Positions 15,175-24,326 are shown, numbered from the stretch's first letter. The stretch: DNA of 35,642 nt from JALSHZ01 sp964614535 (GCA_964614535.1 CAZTOZ010000079.1:1-35642); one strand, 5' to 3'. Translations and numbers: made by a program. The notes: a model not told the origin generated them from the letters alone.

Positions 15175-16359
15175 TCAGAGCGTCGGGACGAGCTGCGCAC
15201 GGGCCAGCACGCTGCGGTAGACGTCGACCGTGGCATCGACCATGGCATCGAGGCTGAAATCCCTGGCCTTCCTCGCCGAAGCGGCCGACATCCGCTGCCG
15301 CAACCCGGGATCCCGAAGCAATGGCAACAACCGCTCCGCCATCACCGTCATATCGTCCTGCTGCGGTACGACAAAACCGTTCTCGCCTTCATCGATCACG
15401 GTGCGGCTGCCACCCACATCGGTGGCGACGATGGGGCACCCCGCTGCCAGTGCCTCGAGCAACACATAGGGCATCGCCTCATACCGGCTCGTCAGCGTGA
15501 AGACGTCGAAGGCAGGCATGAATTCCTCGCCGGACTCGTCGGGGAATACCGTCAGGAAACGCGCCAACCCGTAGGCCGAGATCAGGCGGTCGATTTCGGC
15601 CGCGGTCTTGCCCGATCCAAGCAGGATGAAGCGCGCATCGACGCCGGTATCGCGCACGATCCGCGCCAACTCGACGAAACGCTCGGCAGCCTTGGCCGTA
15701 CAGAAACGTCCGACGAAACCCACCACAGGGACATCATCGGCGATGCCGAGGCGCAACCTGATCCGCCAGCGGGTCTGATTCCGTTCCACCGGGTCGCGCA
15801 GTGCCACGCCGTTGCCGACCAGAAACATGTTCCGCGCCGGAAACCCGAGAGACCGCGCGTGCCGGAACTCCTTGTCGGAGACGGCGATGATGCCGTCAGA
15901 GAGCGTCCTGGCCAACACCGTCTCGATCATCCCGTAGATCCGCTTCTTCATCGGCGACAGCACCGGGTTCAGCGTATAGAGCCCGTGCGGTGTGTAGATT
16001 CTGGCTGCCGATGAGCCCACCGCCGCCAACCGTCCCAGGGCGCCACCTTTCGAGCTGTGGCCGTGAATCACGTCGAAGGGGCCGTGGTCACGAAGATAGC
16101 GGCGCAACTGCCGCACCACCAATACATCGTGTGGGCCAACGGCCTTGCGAATGTCCATCGAGACGATGGTGGCACCATCGATCGAGAAGAGACGCCGCTC
16201 GAAGCTCTGCTCGGCCCGCAGCGGCGAGTGGACCACATGCAGCTCATGCCCCCGCGCCACCAGGCCGGTCACCAGATCGATGATATGCCGACCGGAGCCT
16301 CCGCCGCCGGTCTCGATGACCATCAGAATTTTCAACGGCTCGTCAATCATGGCGGGCAC
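15175..16359 (-). CDS. GT4-family glycosyltransferase
   Basis: 394 residues, GT-B fold. The N-terminal acceptor-side domain starts KILMVIETGGGGSGRHIIDL (Gly-rich loop) and has FDVIHGHSSKGGALGR. The C-terminal donor domain has VPVVGFVGRFCTAKAAERF, RFILLGSGKTAAEID and the family motif SRYEAMPYVLLEALAAG (E-x7-E), ending CPIVATDVGGSRTVIDEGEN. It should add a sugar from a nucleotide donor to the growing lipid-linked repeat on the cytoplasmic face. The donor is unknown. The GTG at 16359 is preferred because GGGGAG lies 8 bp upstream; an ATG at 16350 is the alternative. It is the last gene of the minus-strand export cluster, 162 bp after the Wzc-like gene. Confidence 0.9.
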   Translation of the reverse strand: MPAMIDEPLKILMVIETGGGGSGRHIIDLVTGLVARGHELHVVHSPLRAEQSFERRLFSIDGATIVSMDIRKAVGPHDVLVVRQLRRYLRDHGPFDVIHGHSSKGGALGRLAAVGSSAARIYTPHGLYTLNPVLSPMKKRIYGMIETVLARTLSDGIIAVSDKEFRHARSLGFPARNMFLVGNGVALRDPVERNQTRWRIRLRLGIADDVPVVGFVGRFCTAKAAERFVELARIVRDTGVDARFILLGSGKTAAEIDRLISAYGLARFLTVFPDESGEEFMPAFDVFTLTSRYEAMPYVLLEALAAGCPIVATDVGGSRTVIDEGENGFVVPQQDDMTVMAERLLPLLRDPGLRQRMSAASARKARDFSLDAMVDATVDVYRSVLARAQLVPTL

Positions 16360-16521
16360 CGTGGCAGCTCCCCGACACGCCCGGCATCACACAAAGGCGC
16401 CATCCACCGCGCGCCGGCGAGTTCAATGAACCCAGCCACCGGCATCGCAACCCGGCACCGTTCCCGCGCATTGCCACCTTCACCATTTGCAAAACGTCTG
16501 TGCATACCCTCGACCGCCGAT

Positions 16522-18756
16522 CTATTGCGCAACCTGACGCGCCACATAAACGGGCACCATTTTGTCCTTCGCCGGCGCCAATGTGGTGCGCATCAGCATG
16601 GACGACAATTTGACATGCTGGCCCTGGTTTTGTTCCACCACCAGCAGATACTGATCGGCGACGTCGGTGAGAAGCTCATGCGGCGAGGCGCCGTCGACAT
16701 CACGGACGACGACATAGATCCGGTCGAAATAACGCCTGAGCAGTCGGAACAGAGATGGCGCCGCTTCGAGCAGCTTTGCCCGCTCCACCTCGGTCAGCGG
16801 GGCACCCCGGGTGAACAGGCTGACGTGGGTGCGGTAGTCGGTCTGAAAGGCCTTGAGCAGCGAGACCTTCTTGCGCATCACCTCCGCCATGCCCGGCACC
16901 GGCTCCAATGCGAAGGCGCGATGCAGCTCCGCCTCACCCAGCGACATGTCGACGAGAATCACCTTCTTGCCCTCGGCTGCATCGAGCGCCGCCAGTGCCG
17001 AGGCAATCGAGACCTTGTCGCCGCGCCGACCCACCGACGTGATGACCGTCACCGATGGATCCCGCGCCCCGAGACGCCGACGAAGCATCGAATTCAGCTG
17101 GGCGATGGCCTGGGAGAAGCGGGACTGCATCTTGCCCACCATCTCGGTCGCCGGCACGATGGTCGTGCCGTCACCCGGAACCGGTATGGCCAGCGCCTCC
17201 GGCCGCTGTTCCGCCACTGCCTCATCGATGAAACGCACCTGCCCGGGCTCTTCCGGCGCCGCTTCGGTGGCATCCTCCTCATCCCCGTCCGCAGTGGTGG
17301 TGCCGGCGGTCGCCGCCGGGCCGGCTGCCGCAAGCGCCTGCAGCTTGCGTCGCCGGGCACGCGGATTGAGATGCTCGGCAAAGAACACCATCATCGTCGC
17401 CAGAATCGGCGCCGCGATACCGGTCAGCACCATAATGTGCCTGGCATTGGGGAACACCGACTCGACCGGAACGAACCCCCGCGAAATCACCGTGATCGGG
17501 TTGGAGAGCGTCATCTGGTTGCGGGCGCTGATACTGTGCTGTTTCTCGGCCACGAGAAATTTCTCCAGCACGCGACGGCTGGAGGCCGCTTCCCGCTCCA
17601 GATCCTGCAGCTCCACCTGCGCCGCCTGACCACGCACGATCTCCTCCTCCATCCGGGCGATATCGGCCTTCAGCGTCTCGACCTTCTGCTCCTGCGCGCG
17701 CACGTCGTCCCGGATGTTGCGCACCAATAGCGCAATTTCCCGACGAATGCTCGCATCCACCTCCTCGAGCTGGGCACGTGCGTCGGTCATCACCGGATGG
17801 CGTTTGCCATACTCCTGTTCGAGCTCCCGGATCCGTGCCTTCAGCGCCACCTGCTTGTCGCGCAACGACTGCACCAGTGGCGATGCCACCACAGTCGCCA
17901 TCGCCGCCGTGTCACCGGCACGAGCGAGGGACGAGACGCGTTTCCAGTTCGCCTCCAGGTCACGCAGCTCGGCGCGTGCCTGACGCAACTCGGCATTGAG
18001 ATCACCCACCTGCCGGATCTTCAGCGAAATTCCGATGCTGTCCGACAAGCCGTGGGCCTTCTTGTAATCCGCCACCCGCTGCTCGGCGCGGCGCACTTCG
18101 TCGCGCAGCCGCGCCGCCTCCTGGTTGATCGAATCGCGGACGGTGTTGAAACGCCGCATCAGCAATTCGCTCTTCATTCCACGAAATTCGTCGACCACGA
18201 GATTCACCACGCGCGCGGCGTATTCGGGGTTGGTGTCCTTGTAGGTAATCGCATAGACCGACGAGCCCGGCGTATGCTCTACGCGCAGGCGCTTGCGAAA
18301 CCGCTTGATCTGCTTCGCCGGTATCGAGTCGATCCGCTCGCCATCGGCATCGGCACCGGCATCGGCCAGCCGGTTCTCCGCCCGCAGCCGCTTGAGCACG
18401 CGAATCGCCAACGGCATCGACTCGAGCATCGACCCATCACGGGAGATACCGGGCACTTCGCCACCAAGCATTTTTTCGGTGTCGACGAAGGAGGTATTGT
18501 CCTCGAGATTGATGACGGCCGTCGATTCATAGGAGGGAGGCGTCGTCAGTGCGAGCGCCAGGCCGATGCCGAGAACCGACAACAGGGTGCCGAGAAAAAG
18601 TGGCAGATGGGCCCTGAAGACGCCAACAATATCGCGCAGGCTGAAGTCGTCCGGTGGCAGTTCGGGCACCGCAAGTACCGGAACGGCCTGGCGAACGGCC
18701 AGATCACCGTTGCTTTTGTCGGGTGGCTGGAGCCCCCTGAGTTCATCTTTTTTCAT
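16522..18756 (-). CDS. Wzc/Wzz-like polysaccharide co-polymerase with degenerate BY-kinase domain
   Basis: 744 residues. A Wzz-type segment (FSLRDIVGVFRAHLPLFLG, first membrane helix about 50-75) precedes a long periplasmic coiled coil (about 180-420). The second helix comes after ISRGFVPVESVFPNARHIMV, the GNVR/Wzz C-terminal Pro-rich motif. The C-terminal cytoplasmic domain has the fold of Wzc/CpsD tyrosine kinases but altered motifs. The P-loop reads GRRGDKVSIASALA, with Lys about 581 followed by Val rather than Ser/Thr. The Walker A' strand keeps its Asp (VILVDMS, about 603). The tail has no Tyr cluster. Chain-length control is likely and kinase activity doubtful. ATG 18756 has AGGA 8 bp upstream; a GTG at 18774 also exists. 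Confidence 0.85.
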   Translation of the reverse strand: MKKDELRGLQPPDKSNGDLAVRQAVPVLAVPELPPDDFSLRDIVGVFRAHLPLFLGTLLSVLGIGLALALTTPPSYESTAVINLEDNTSFVDTEKMLGGEVPGISRDGSMLESMPLAIRVLKRLRAENRLADAGADADGERIDSIPAKQIKRFRKRLRVEHTPGSSVYAITYKDTNPEYAARVVNLVVDEFRGMKSELLMRRFNTVRDSINQEAARLRDEVRRAEQRVADYKKAHGLSDSIGISLKIRQVGDLNAELRQARAELRDLEANWKRVSSLARAGDTAAMATVVASPLVQSLRDKQVALKARIRELEQEYGKRHPVMTDARAQLEEVDASIRREIALLVRNIRDDVRAQEQKVETLKADIARMEEEIVRGQAAQVELQDLEREAASSRRVLEKFLVAEKQHSISARNQMTLSNPITVISRGFVPVESVFPNARHIMVLTGIAAPILATMMVFFAEHLNPRARRRKLQALAAAGPAATAGTTTADGDEEDATEAAPEEPGQVRFIDEAVAEQRPEALAIPVPGDGTTIVPATEMVGKMQSRFSQAIAQLNSMLRRRLGARDPSVTVITSVGRRGDKVSIASALAALDAAEGKKVILVDMSLGEAELHRAFALEPVPGMAEVMRKKVSLLKAFQTDYRTHVSLFTRGAPLTEVERAKLLEAAPSLFRLLRRYFDRIYVVVRDVDGASPHELLTDVADQYLLVVEQNQGQHVKLSSMLMRTTLAPAKDKMVPVYVARQVAQ

Positions 18757-18860
18757 TGTTTTTGTCCTGAACACCCAATGGGAATGGCCGACGTGGCCGA
18801 GACATTCCCGCAGCTCTTACAACGACGCAGAATCGCCCGACGACACGAAAAGACGGCCGG

Positions 18861-19406
18861 TCAGAAAAACCGCTCCTTGACGACGATGATGTCCCCCGGT
18901 TCCACCCGGGTTTCCGGCGTCGCCCTGATCTTTTTCCTGCCGTTGCCGTACTTGCGCTCGATCGTCATCTTGCGGCGATGGGCACGGTCGCCGAATCCGC
19001 CGGCCAGCGCCACCGCATTGAGTACCGTCATTCCCTCGACGTAGGGGTAACTACCGGCCCGTTCCACCTCGCCGAGAATGTAGTACGGGCGGTAGCTCAG
19101 CAGCTCCACCGTCACCCGCGGGTTGACGAGGTAGTCCGGTTTGAGCTTGCCGGTGATTCTCTCCCCCAACTCCCAGGTGGTCAGGCCGACGGCACTGACG
19201 TCGTTGACCAGCGGCAGGACGACATTGCCGGCCCCGTTGACGACCATCTCCCCCGAAAGCTCCGGGTGGCCGAAGACCTCGATCCGCAGCTTGTCACCCA
19301 CGCCGAGGCGATATTCCTGGAACTGACCGGCGACGGCGCCGACGACGCCCAGCAAGGTCAGCACCAAACCCAAGAGCCATCGCCGTACTGCCATGCCCGA
19401 TTTCAC
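18861..19406 (-). CDS. Wza-like polysaccharide export protein
   Basis: 181 residues. A signal peptide (WLLGLVLTLLGVVGAVAG) with probable cleavage after AVA leaves no lipobox Cys. The Poly_export domain follows at once (YRLGVGDKLRIEVFGHPELS, LPLVNDVSAVGLTTWELGE, NPRVTVELLSYRPYYILGEV). One SLBB repeat comes after it (GSYPYVEGMTVLNAVALAGG) and ends RVEPGDIIVVKERFF. It is shorter than E. coli Wza and lacks the C-terminal outer-membrane helix, as in EpsA/KpsD-like short forms. It probably forms the periplasmic part of the export channel and needs the barrel protein encoded upstream. The GTG at 19406 is preferred because AGGAG lies 8 bp upstream; the longer open frame to 19445 has no such site. Confidence 0.9.
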   Translation of the reverse strand: MKSGMAVRRWLLGLVLTLLGVVGAVAGQFQEYRLGVGDKLRIEVFGHPELSGEMVVNGAGNVVLPLVNDVSAVGLTTWELGERITGKLKPDYLVNPRVTVELLSYRPYYILGEVERAGSYPYVEGMTVLNAVALAGGFGDRAHRRKMTIERKYGNGRKKIRATPETRVEPGDIIVVKERFF

Positions 19407-19502
19407 GATATCCACTCCTGCTCCATTCACTGCCCTGTTGACCACGTTTTTCGGCGGACGATCACCGCCCGGGAAAAATCCTCACCTTCGTTGCGAGCCC
19501 CA

Positions 19503-20699
19503 TCACATTTCATAACGCAGTCCCACGCGGACCACCGCACGCTCGACCACGGCGCTCTCCTCGGTGCCGATCGCCACGCGGCTGCGCTCACGGGATTCCC
19601 GACTCGCCCCCGCCTCCAGCGACAAATGGCGGCCGGTGCGATAGTCGAGCGCAAGACCCTGCTCGACGACCTGGTCTTCGATCTCGCTATCGACGAAGGT
19701 GTCGGTGCCACTGGAGAGATACACCTTGAGGCGCAATCGGCGCCCGAAGTCGTGGTTCAGGCTCAGGGTATTTTCAAGGGACTGATAGCCCGGGCTGCCG
19801 GCCAGCCGGGTCGTCTCGAAACGCTTGCGGCTGGTGAAACCCAGGGTCGTCAACGGCGTCAATGGAAACTCGAGACGCAGCAGATGCACCGGTTCATCGA
19901 CATCGGCGAGCGTGTCGTCATCGTAGCGCAGGGCGTACAGGCCCAGCTCGGCGCGAAGGTCGATCAGACCACGCTTACGATAGCGGTACCCGATGCCCCA
20001 CTCCGCCAGATCGGCATCCCGGGTCGAGGCCAGCGCCGAGGACGACTTGCCGACGACGGCACCGGCGGCCAGCCGGAGAAAGAGCTCCCGATCGGGGTTG
20101 GGGGCATAGCCAAGATGCAGCGACGCCAACGCCTCATCGCGATCCCGCAGATCATCGTTCTCCCCGCTCTCGGTCAGGCGCCGGTAGCGATAACTCACAC
20201 GATCGAGGCCCGCACGGATAGCGAGGCTGCCGGGCTGGTATCGGTAGGCGAGACCCAATTCCTGCCGTTTCACCATGTCCGGCTCGTCGCCGAAGCGGTT
20301 GGCCCCGTTGTTGCCATCGACCGTCTCGGCGGCCCGCGCCACCACCTCCAACCACTGGCCACGGGTGATGATCTTGCTGCCGTCCAGGCCGATTTCGTAT
20401 TCGTCATTGTCGAGCCGCGACTCACTGGCATAGCGTTCCCGGCGAAAATCGGCACGCAACGCGACCGCGTCACCGGCGGTGCCCAGCGCCGCTTCCACGT
20501 CGAGCCGCGGGTTGACGATGACGCTGGTATCGGCGACCGCACCCGTTTCGCGATAATCGACGTTGTCGTCCTGCTGCATCGAGACACCGAGCGATGGCGT
20601 GAGCACGATGGCCGTCCCCGGCAGCTGCATCGCGGCCACCGTCGTCGCCGCGAGCGGCAAGGCCATCATCGCTGTGGTCAGAAGTTTTCGGACTGTCAT
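19503..20699 (-). CDS. Outer-membrane beta-barrel protein of the exopolysaccharide cluster (EpsL/BBP2-like)
   Basis: 398 residues. A signal peptide (LLTTAMMALPLAATTVAA) is followed by many alternating amphipathic strands with aromatic girdles (LGLAYRYQPGSLAIRAGLDR, LRAELGLYALRY, LRLKVYLSSGTDTF). The chain ends VVRVGLRYEM; a terminal aromatic/hydrophobic pattern of this kind is typical of Omp85-assembled barrels. N-terminal LTPSLGVSMQQDDNVDYRET resembles the start of the outer-membrane proteins found in PEP-CTERM/Eps-type operons. It could supply the outer-membrane pore that the short Wza-like protein lacks. ATG 20699 follows GGGGAG by 5 bp; an adjacent ATG at 20702 is too close to it. It heads the minus-strand cluster with the Wza-like, Wzc-like and GT4 genes (gaps 96, 104 and 162 bp). 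Confidence 0.8.
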   Translation of the reverse strand: MTVRKLLTTAMMALPLAATTVAAMQLPGTAIVLTPSLGVSMQQDDNVDYRETGAVADTSVIVNPRLDVEAALGTAGDAVALRADFRRERYASESRLDNDEYEIGLDGSKIITRGQWLEVVARAAETVDGNNGANRFGDEPDMVKRQELGLAYRYQPGSLAIRAGLDRVSYRYRRLTESGENDDLRDRDEALASLHLGYAPNPDRELFLRLAAGAVVGKSSSALASTRDADLAEWGIGYRYRKRGLIDLRAELGLYALRYDDDTLADVDEPVHLLRLEFPLTPLTTLGFTSRKRFETTRLAGSPGYQSLENTLSLNHDFGRRLRLKVYLSSGTDTFVDSEIEDQVVEQGLALDYRTGRHLSLEAGASRESRERSRVAIGTEESAVVERAVVRVGLRYEM

Positions 20700-20793
20700 C
20701 ATCACTCCCCGCGGCGGAACACGACGTTTGTTACCATTGCCTCGATATTGTTTCGCATCACCCGCCGGCCAAGGCATGAACCAGCGGGCATCT

Positions 20794-20805
20794 TGACAGT
20801 TGTCA
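20794..20805. repeat. Inverted repeat TGACA-N2-TGTCA in the divergent export/glycosidase region
   Basis: TGACA GT TGTCA, with the same arms and spacing as the site at 1872-1883. It lies midway between the barrel gene (minus strand) and the glycosidase-like gene (plus strand), so it could control both. The overlapping TTGACA (20793-20798) looks like a -35, but no -10 stands 16-18 bp further on. Confidence 0.35.
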
Positions 20806-20966
20806 GACGCCTGCCGCTGGCGGAATATCCGCTGTCCACGACGAAACGTGAACCACCGCCCAACTCGCCCGCAACCCATCGACGCGCCCGATTCATCCGA
20901 CGATGGAACCAACCAGGGCGTTGGCGGGTCTTATCCGTTGCCCACTCACTCCAACCGCAATCATCG

Positions 20967-22562
20967 ATGATCACCGCTTCCCGCTCCGCCGGCCGCGCCG
21001 TCGCGGCCCTGCATCACCTCTGCAATCGGATGCCCTGGCTGCTCCTGCCGTTACTGACCCTGCAAGGCTGCGCCGCCTCCTCCGACGGCGACGACTTCCC
21101 GGCGGGCTCGGTACAGCGGATACAGACGCCGGACAGACCGTTCCAGGTGACGCTGAGATTCGACAGCCCGGCCGACTGTTCGCTCCATTACCACTGGCAG
21201 GACTTCCGCGGCACGGCGCTGACCGAACCGGTCGAACTGCCGCTGAACCGCGACACCACCGTCGCCTCGGTGACCGGTGCCAGCGGCTATCTCGGGCTGG
21301 TGCTGACCACCGACTGCCCCGATCTGGACGATGCGGAGGGGTTTGCCGCCGGACGCCGCGAAATGGGTTTCGCCATCCTGCCGGCAGCGAAACGGTCACT
21401 CAGGGCGAGTGGCGAGAAATCGCCATTCGGCATGGTCCACGCCCGGCTGGCCGACCCCTGGCTGGGGCCGTGGATGAAGACCCTCACCTGGCACACCACC
21501 AGCGCCAAGTGGTGGCGCTACGAGATGGAGACCCGGCGCGCCAACGGCTTCATCGAGCTGCCGATGATCAATGGAGAAACCTGGGACAGCGACGACAGCA
21601 AACCCATCGGCCAACAGGCGCTGGCCGCGCTCGAAGCGCGCGCCGCCGACTATTTCAAGGCCTGGCCCGATGGCCGCTACTGGGAACTCGGGCTGGAGGA
21701 GAATCTGGAAGAACGCTTCCACCAGCCCTATTACTGGCAGAATCTGGCGGCGAAGGTGAAGGCATTGCGCAAGGCCGCCAGCCGCCATGCCCCCGGCACG
21801 CGCTTCATCTACCAGATCGCCAACCGGGATCTCACCGATATCGAGGCCTTCGCGGCCAGCGACGCCGCCCCGCTGTTCGACATCCTCTCGCTGCACCCCT
21901 ATGCCTGGCCCGACTTCCCCTCGCCCGACCAGTGGCTGGAAAGCTATCTGCAACAAGTTCGCAACCGCCTCCGGGCGCATGGCCTCGATCTGCCGATCTG
22001 GTTCACCGAGGTGGGCGCACCTCATCACGGCAACGGCCCCGGTCTCTTCTTCGGCTACCCGGCCACGCAGGCCTACGTCACCGGCCTGACCCGCTACCAG
22101 GCGGTCAACTACATGCTGAAGATGCACGCCATCGCACTCAACAACGGCGTAGAAAAGCTCTTCTGGTACAACTACCGCGATCGCAACTACGGCAACGACT
22201 ACGCCGAGAACTTCTTCGGCATGATCGATTACTGGGGATATCCCAAGCCGGTGCGGGTGGCCTACGCCCGCATGCTGGCCTGCCTCGACGGGCTGGTGCC
22301 CACCGGCAAGCAGGAGATCGGGGATCTGGTCGCCTACGGCTTCGGCGATGACGACGGCCGGGCGCTGCTGGTCTGGAAGCGAAACGGCGGCACCACCGCC
22401 GTCGAGCTGTCGCGGCTCGGTCTCGACGACAGCCGGCCACGCTGGATCGGCGATCCGATGGGCGCCACCATAATCCCGCAGGCAGGGCGCCTCATCGTCG
22501 GTGAAGAGCCGGTCTGGATCGCCACCGGCAAGGCGCTGGCGCGCTGTTCACTGCCGCAGTGA
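20967..22562 (+). CDS. Glycoside-hydrolase-like (clan GH-A type) lipoprotein
   Basis: 531 residues. The signal region ends in a lipobox (LLTLQGC). A beta-rich N-terminal domain (about 40-150) is followed by a TIM-barrel-like domain. Two Glu-containing motifs stand about 100 residues apart: WELGLEENL (residues 239-247), in the place of the GH-A acid/base motif W-E-x-G-N-E-P-N, and IWFTEVGAPHH, with Glu at about 348 as probable nucleophile. A late YNYRDRNYGNDYAENFFG and a short C-terminal beta domain follow. It is probably an outer-membrane lipoprotein that trims or releases the polysaccharide. The Asn that usually precedes the acid/base Glu is Leu here. The start is uncertain: the ATG at 20967 has no clear Shine-Dalgarno, and an ATG at 21030 would give a short signal. 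Confidence 0.75.
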   Translation: MITASRSAGRAVAALHHLCNRMPWLLLPLLTLQGCAASSDGDDFPAGSVQRIQTPDRPFQVTLRFDSPADCSLHYHWQDFRGTALTEPVELPLNRDTTVASVTGASGYLGLVLTTDCPDLDDAEGFAAGRREMGFAILPAAKRSLRASGEKSPFGMVHARLADPWLGPWMKTLTWHTTSAKWWRYEMETRRANGFIELPMINGETWDSDDSKPIGQQALAALEARAADYFKAWPDGRYWELGLEENLEERFHQPYYWQNLAAKVKALRKAASRHAPGTRFIYQIANRDLTDIEAFAASDAAPLFDILSLHPYAWPDFPSPDQWLESYLQQVRNRLRAHGLDLPIWFTEVGAPHHGNGPGLFFGYPATQAYVTGLTRYQAVNYMLKMHAIALNNGVEKLFWYNYRDRNYGNDYAENFFGMIDYWGYPKPVRVAYARMLACLDGLVPTGKQEIGDLVAYGFGDDDGRALLVWKRNGGTTAVELSRLGLDDSRPRWIGDPMGATIIPQAGRLIVGEEPVWIATGKALARCSLPQ

Positions 22563-22581
22563 CACGGCCGGTGGCGGCCCG

Positions 22582-24084
22582 TCAGTAGGCCACCAGGATA
22601 CTGACGATGCCAACCACGCTCAGCACCAGCGTATAGGGCAGCGCCATGATCAGCATCCGCAGGTAGGAGAGCCGGATCAGCGGCGCCAGCGCCGAGGTCA
22701 GCAGGAACAGGAACGCCGCCTGGCCATTGGGCGTCGCCACGCTGGGCAGATTGGTGCCGGTATTGATGGCCACGGCCAGCACCTCGAAGTGCTCACGGCT
22801 GATCGTCCCCTGCTCCAGCGCCGCCAGCATTTCGTTGATATAGACGGTGGCGACGAAGACGTTGTCGGAGATCATCGACAGCACACCGTTGGCGATGAAC
22901 AGCATCACCGGCTGGATGTCGGCATCCAGATGCAACACCGCATCGGTGATCGGCGTGAACAGATGCTGGTCGTGGATCACCGCGACGATGGCGAAGAAGA
23001 CCACCAGCAACGCCGTGAACGGCAACGCCTCCTCGAAGGCGTGGCCGATCTGGTGTTCCTCGATGACGCCATTGAACGCGGTCAACAGGACGATGATCAT
23101 CAGCCCGATCAACCCGACCGCCGCCAGATGGAACGCAAGGGAGACGATCAGCAGCACGGCGACGACGCCCTGGACGATCAACGCCGCCACGTTCTCCTTG
23201 GTCATCTTCTCCTCCTGCTCGGCCTGAAACTCACTGAGGATGGCACGCACCTCGTCGGGCAGTTTCGCCCCATAGCCGAACCAGCCGGTCTTCTCCAGCA
23301 GCGCGCAAGTCGCCAGCCCCGCGATGAAGGCCGGCGCGCTGACCGGCGCCACCTTGATGACGAATTCCATGAAATCCCAGCCAGCCTTCTCGGCGATCAG
23401 CAGGTTCTGCGGCTCCCCCACCAACGTCGCCACGCCGCCCAGCGCGGTGCCGATGGCGCCGTGCATGATCAGGCTGCGAAGAAAGGCGCGAAAGGTATCC
23501 AGATCCTCCCGGTGGTATTCGTGGACACCATGGTCGCCGGAGTGGTCGTGGTCCTCGTGAAACTTCTTGCCCGACGCCACCTTGTGATAGACCCCGTAGA
23601 ACCCCACCGCGATGGTGATCAGCACCGCGGTGACGGTGAGCGCATCGAGAAAGGCCGACAACAGCGCTGCCGCAAAGCAGAACAGCAGTGACAGCATCAT
23701 CTTCGACTTCACCCCCAGCAGGAGCTTGGTGAAGGTGTAGAGCAGCAACTGGCGCATGAAGTAGATGCCGGCCACCATGAAGACCAGCAGCAGAATCACC
23801 TCGAGATTGGCCTCCACCTCGTGCATGACACTGTGGGTGCTGGTCATGCCGATGACGATCGCCTCGATGGCGAGCAGCCCCCCAGGCTGCAACGGATAGC
23901 ACTTCAGCGCCATTGCCAGCACGAAGATGAATTCGGCGATCAGCAACCAGCCGGCGAGGAAATGAAAACCGGCAAACCAAAGGATCGGATTGATGATCAG
24001 AAAGGCGACGATCGTCGTTTTGTACCACTGCGACGAGTTGCCGAGAAAATTCTTGCCAAAAGCGTGAAAAAGCGAGGTGGTCAT
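22582..24084 (-). CDS. nhaB: Na+/H+ antiporter NhaB
   Basis: 500 residues, close to the usual length of about 510. Sequence hallmarks are FGKNFLGNSSQWYKTTI near the start, AALLSAFLDALTVTAVLI (ion-binding helix with Asp), a His/Asp-rich loop (KFHEDHDHSGDHGVHEYHRE), TALGGVATLVGEPQN and, late, NTGTNLPSVATPNGQAAFLF. NhaB exchanges cytoplasmic Na+ for protons and supports pH and salt tolerance in Gammaproteobacteria. The His-rich loop is normal for the family. The ATG at 24084 follows GGAAG by 7 bp; longer in-frame starts have none. It converges with the glycosidase lipoprotein gene with only 19 bp between stops. The 274-bp gap upstream follows the protease gene. Confidence 0.93.
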   Translation of the reverse strand: MTTSLFHAFGKNFLGNSSQWYKTTIVAFLIINPILWFAGFHFLAGWLLIAEFIFVLAMALKCYPLQPGGLLAIEAIVIGMTSTHSVMHEVEANLEVILLLVFMVAGIYFMRQLLLYTFTKLLLGVKSKMMLSLLFCFAAALLSAFLDALTVTAVLITIAVGFYGVYHKVASGKKFHEDHDHSGDHGVHEYHREDLDTFRAFLRSLIMHGAIGTALGGVATLVGEPQNLLIAEKAGWDFMEFVIKVAPVSAPAFIAGLATCALLEKTGWFGYGAKLPDEVRAILSEFQAEQEEKMTKENVAALIVQGVVAVLLIVSLAFHLAAVGLIGLMIIVLLTAFNGVIEEHQIGHAFEEALPFTALLVVFFAIVAVIHDQHLFTPITDAVLHLDADIQPVMLFIANGVLSMISDNVFVATVYINEMLAALEQGTISREHFEVLAVAINTGTNLPSVATPNGQAAFLFLLTSALAPLIRLSYLRMLIMALPYTLVLSVVGIVSILVAY

Positions 24085-24326
24085 TGTTTTTCTTCCCTGT
24101 AACAGAACGCGAATGAAAAGTGGTGTCCAGGATATGGACGAGCGACCCAAACAGCCCGGCATTCGGCCGGCCAGGGGCCACCTGACGACAATAGTGGCAT
24201 CGGCAGCACCGCCACCGGCCTTGAGTCACCGCCAGCGATCACCGGACGAACCGGGGTGAATCCGGCACCGGCGCCAGCGGCGACGACAAAGATGTGAACC
24301 AGCCCATTGCGGGCAGCGACGGGTCA

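Noticed and set aside
20793..20798. Perfect TTGACA as a -35 for the glycosidase lipoprotein gene
   Set aside because: No -10-like hexamer stands 16-18 bp downstream; the first AT-rich bases are about 24 bp away.
18978..22562. One open frame of almost 1200 codons on the plus strand
   Set aside because: Its first two thirds run antisense to the Wza-like and barrel genes, with no domain or signal features. Only the part from about 20967, with a lipobox and glycosidase motifs, looks like a protein.
23510..23590. His/Asp-rich loop in NhaB as an unusual metal site
   Set aside because: Loops of this type are a normal feature of NhaB proteins, so it is not special here.
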